This document shows positions 20,418 through 22,152 of a stretch of DNA of 22,152 nucleotides, in pieces. The position numbers were made by a program, and so were the translations under genes. The first letter of the stretch is position 1. Each line of letters opens with the position of its first letter. The stretch comes from Naegleria lovaniensis (Eukaryota; Heterolobosea; Eutetramitea; Acrasida; Naegleriidae). The notes beneath the pieces were generated by a model. It saw nothing but the letters and a program-made list of their open reading frames with translations. It searched no databases and had not been told where the DNA came from. The stretch is taken from positions 1-22,152 of the forward strand of contig NW_025407907.1 of assembly GCF_003324165.1 (NCBI RefSeq). Reading direction: 5' to 3'.

Positions 20418-20470
20418 CAAGAATGTTCCAATCATTCTCGTTGGTACACGAGAGAAAGTACGGAATGGCA
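20418..20470 (+). pseudogene. Rac gene fragment, plus-strand arm
   Basis: The first 32 bases (20418-20449) are identical to the rac coding strand (complement of 20981-21012) and read [11 protein letters not shown] deletion follows. The tail (GAGAAAGTACGGAA) is shared with the opposite arm but not with the intact gene, so both arms come from one decayed copy. Confidence 0.7.
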
Positions 20471-20544
20471 AAGTAAATCTGCCACCATCTCAAAACTTTC
20501 CGGTGTTCCTATTGATTGGTGTGATTACAACATACGTTATCATT

Positions 20545-20576
20545 CTGCAGTGGTCAAAATCTGCAGTGGTCAAAAT
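20545..20576. repeat. 16-bp unit repeated twice in tandem
   Basis: CTGCAGTGGTCAAAAT occurs at 20545-20560 and 20561-20576 with no spacer. GCAGTGGT also occurs in rac at the end of its conserved segment. Confidence 0.7.
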
Positions 20577-20691
20577 CGATAATCACGATAGAAATGATGG
20601 GAAAAATTTAAAAGCGTGAATCGACCCATTTTTTGACGTGTGTGAGAAGGAAACAACATTGATCTCTTCTCAACAATTACAAAGTTGAGGT

Positions 20692-20697
20692 TTTATT
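20692..20697 (-). terminator. Polyadenylation signal of the rac gene
   Basis: AATAAA on the minus strand, 45 bp after the rac stop codon (20742-20744). Confidence 0.5.
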
Positions 20698-20741
20698 CAA
20701 GATGAAAACATTGTACAATTTTTCATGAACATTTAAATCAT

Positions 20742-21410
20742 TTACAACAAATCACACTTGCCAGCAGGTTTCTTCTCTGGTTCAGTTTGTTTAAACAAGA
20801 ATGCTCGAATGGCCTCATCAAACACTCCCTTCACTCCTTGTTGTGTCTTGGCGGAACACTCGACATATTTCAAAGCTTTGATTTCTTGCTTCAACTTTTC
20901 TCCTTGATCAGCAGTGAGTGGTTGTTTACCCTTCTCACGCAATTTCTGTACGGTACTTTCATTCTCTCTCAAGTCAACTTGTGTACCAACGAGAATGATT
21001 GGAACATTCTTGCAGTGGTGAGAGACTTCTGGATGCCACTTCAAACGAACGTTATCGTAGCTGGATGGATTCACGACAGAGAAGCAAATGAGGAAGACGG
21101 AGGTTCCTGGGTAGGAGAGTGGACGCAAACGATCATATCTGATGACATTGTGTGTGTCGATGAGTGGTGTGTGTCATTGGTTAACGGTTGTCAATGAGAT
21201 TTTGGTTTCAAAAGAAGTGTTGATCCAAAACAGAATAAGAGTACAAAAGCCGTTATCATCATCATCATCATTGGTTACTCATCACGTAAAGAACAACAAG
21301 ATGTTAATACTTACTCTTCTTGACCAGCAGTATCCCACAATCCCAAGTTGATGGTCTTTCCATCAACCATAACGTTTGCAGAGTAGTTATCAAACACCGT
21401 TGGTACATAT
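20742..21410 (-). CDS. Rac/Cdc42-like small GTPase, 5' part missing
   Basis: Two exons are visible, 21410-21315 and 21138-20742, joined over a 176-bp intron (GTAAGT...CATCAG), encoding about 164 C-terminal residues. Rho-family landmarks: end of switch I ([11 protein letters not shown]), switch II ([18 protein letters not shown]), the base-recognition motif VGTQVDLRE (Gln as in Cdc42), the Rho insert region, ECSAKT, and a C-terminal CaaX box (CDLL) expected to be geranylgeranylated for membrane attachment. Rac-type GTPases control actin, phagocytosis and motility. The first exon, with the P-loop GDGAVGKT and about 30-35 residues, is not present on the minus strand up to 22152. The acceptor before 21410 (CCGAATAG) is good and in the right phase, so either a long first intron leads outside the window or the gene is 5'-truncated. 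Confidence 0.85.
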
Positions 21411-22152
21411 CTATTCGGGTCGTCATAACAACATATGGTCATTGTTATTGATGGTTGCGGTATGTGATCATGTGTATGATGATGGGGTGATGATTGAACA
21501 ATGTGTGGAGAGTTCAGCGATGACGATGGTTGGAGAAACGAATCGTTTGTTGTTGTTGTTATTGTTGTAAAGAATCATGAAATTGTTGTTGTAAAAAACC
21601 AAAAGATGATTCGCAACATGACAATTTTGAAAAGTTATGGCCATGTGAGAATTCATATTGAGTTTGCGCACCCTAGGAGCAGAGAATCGCGTCTGTATTT
21701 TACATAGTTATCGTCGGTAGTAAATGAAGCTTATTGAATGCATATTGTGCATAAGTAGTGTCTCCTTATTGCGGTCTGTTATTTCGAAGGTGATTCAAGC
21801 TTGTTTCCGCAGGTACAGCCGACGGTAAAACTCGAGATAAAAAATACTGTCGGGAGTTACTGATGAAAAGAATCCACCAAGACACAAAATACAGCCGGAA
21901 GAAGCATCATGTTAAATATTCTAATAATGGAGGTTTAATGAACGAAATAACGACGGAAATACTGTTGAAATAACCTACCACAACACCTGTGGCTGTTACT
22001 ATCGATGATAATGATGGAAATCTTCTTATTTTATTTTAATTCAATTTGAAATTTTTTTGGTTCAATATTTGATTTAAAATTGTTATTGCAAATGCATTTT
22101 AAATTTTATTGGCATCATAATTTACAACTCAACAACGTTGGCAGGGTTGACA
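21411..22152. other. Non-coding stretch upstream of the visible rac exons
   Basis: No gene is recognised. It contains TTG-rich simple sequence (about 21545-21595), several related CGG-containing motifs (21712-21964) and AT-rich DNA to the end. It is either a long first intron of rac or intergenic DNA. Confidence 0.4.

Larger units (their letters stand above)
20156..20741. other. Intergenic region upstream of the receptor gene
   Basis: This region holds the receptor promoter side (near 20156-20300), a block of rac-derived inverted fragments (20345-20470), a 14-bp palindrome, a 16-bp tandem duplicate and the rac polyadenylation signal. No intact gene is seen; plus-strand frames of up to 103 codons are chance readings through these fragments. 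Confidence 0.6.

Noticed and set aside
20308-20619. 103-codon plus-strand frame containing [10 protein letters not shown]
   Set aside because: The match to Rac is a short in-frame accident of an inverted fragment. The rest of the frame has no GTPase motif and crosses tandem and inverted repeats.
21781-21800. GGTGATTCAAGC as a tRNA B-box
   Set aside because: There is no matching A-box, acceptor stem or cloverleaf around it.
21812-21832. Plus-strand Gly-Thr-Ala-Asp-Gly-Lys-Thr resembling a P-loop
   Set aside because: It is on the wrong strand for rac, lacks the Rho-family GDGAVGKT context and sits in no extended reading frame.

Overview
The window is nuclear DNA of a protist: AT-rich, spliceosomal introns mostly 42-77 bp long with GTAAGT/GTATGT donors, short intergenic gaps, and a giant modular cell-surface protein. 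The combination of beta-propeller, dozens of EGF-like modules, REJ and GPS regions, a Rac-type GTPase and very short introns fits a heterolobosean amoeboflagellate such as Naegleria. That assignment is an inference from gene style, not from a marker gene.

Layout. At 70-920 (+) is a two-exon gene for an unrecognised, acidic, probably nuclear protein. At 960-4843 is a DNA transposon: an intact, intronless P-element/THAP9-like transposase (1102-4542) between 15-bp perfect terminal inverted repeats. At 5120-6814 (+) is a two-exon gene for a polytopic membrane protein with GPCR-like topology. At 7050-8270 (+) is a two-exon SAM-domain protein with a long disordered tail. Convergent with it, on the minus strand, one huge gene runs from 20155 down to 8362. 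I reconstruct 15 exons and 3,667 codons whose splice phases all agree: signal peptide, about 12 NHL-like beta-propeller repeats, about 45 EGF-like modules, a REJ region, one isolated EGF, a GAIN-like region with a GPS motif, a single transmembrane helix and a 37-residue basic tail. At 20742-21410 (-) are the last two exons of a Rac/Cdc42-like small GTPase; the exon for its P-loop is not in the window. Between the last two genes (20300-20640) lies scrambled DNA holding two inverted fragments of the same rac sequence.

How they may work together. The GPCR-like protein, the SAM scaffold, the adhesion-type receptor and the Rac GTPase could all belong to surface sensing and cytoskeletal control, but adjacency is weak evidence in a eukaryote. 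The most notable object is the receptor. It has the extracellular logic of polycystin-1 and adhesion GPCRs (REJ plus GPS) but ends in one transmembrane helix, has a non-canonical GPS cleavage position, and carries a nine-module EGF block duplicated in tandem without visible divergence.
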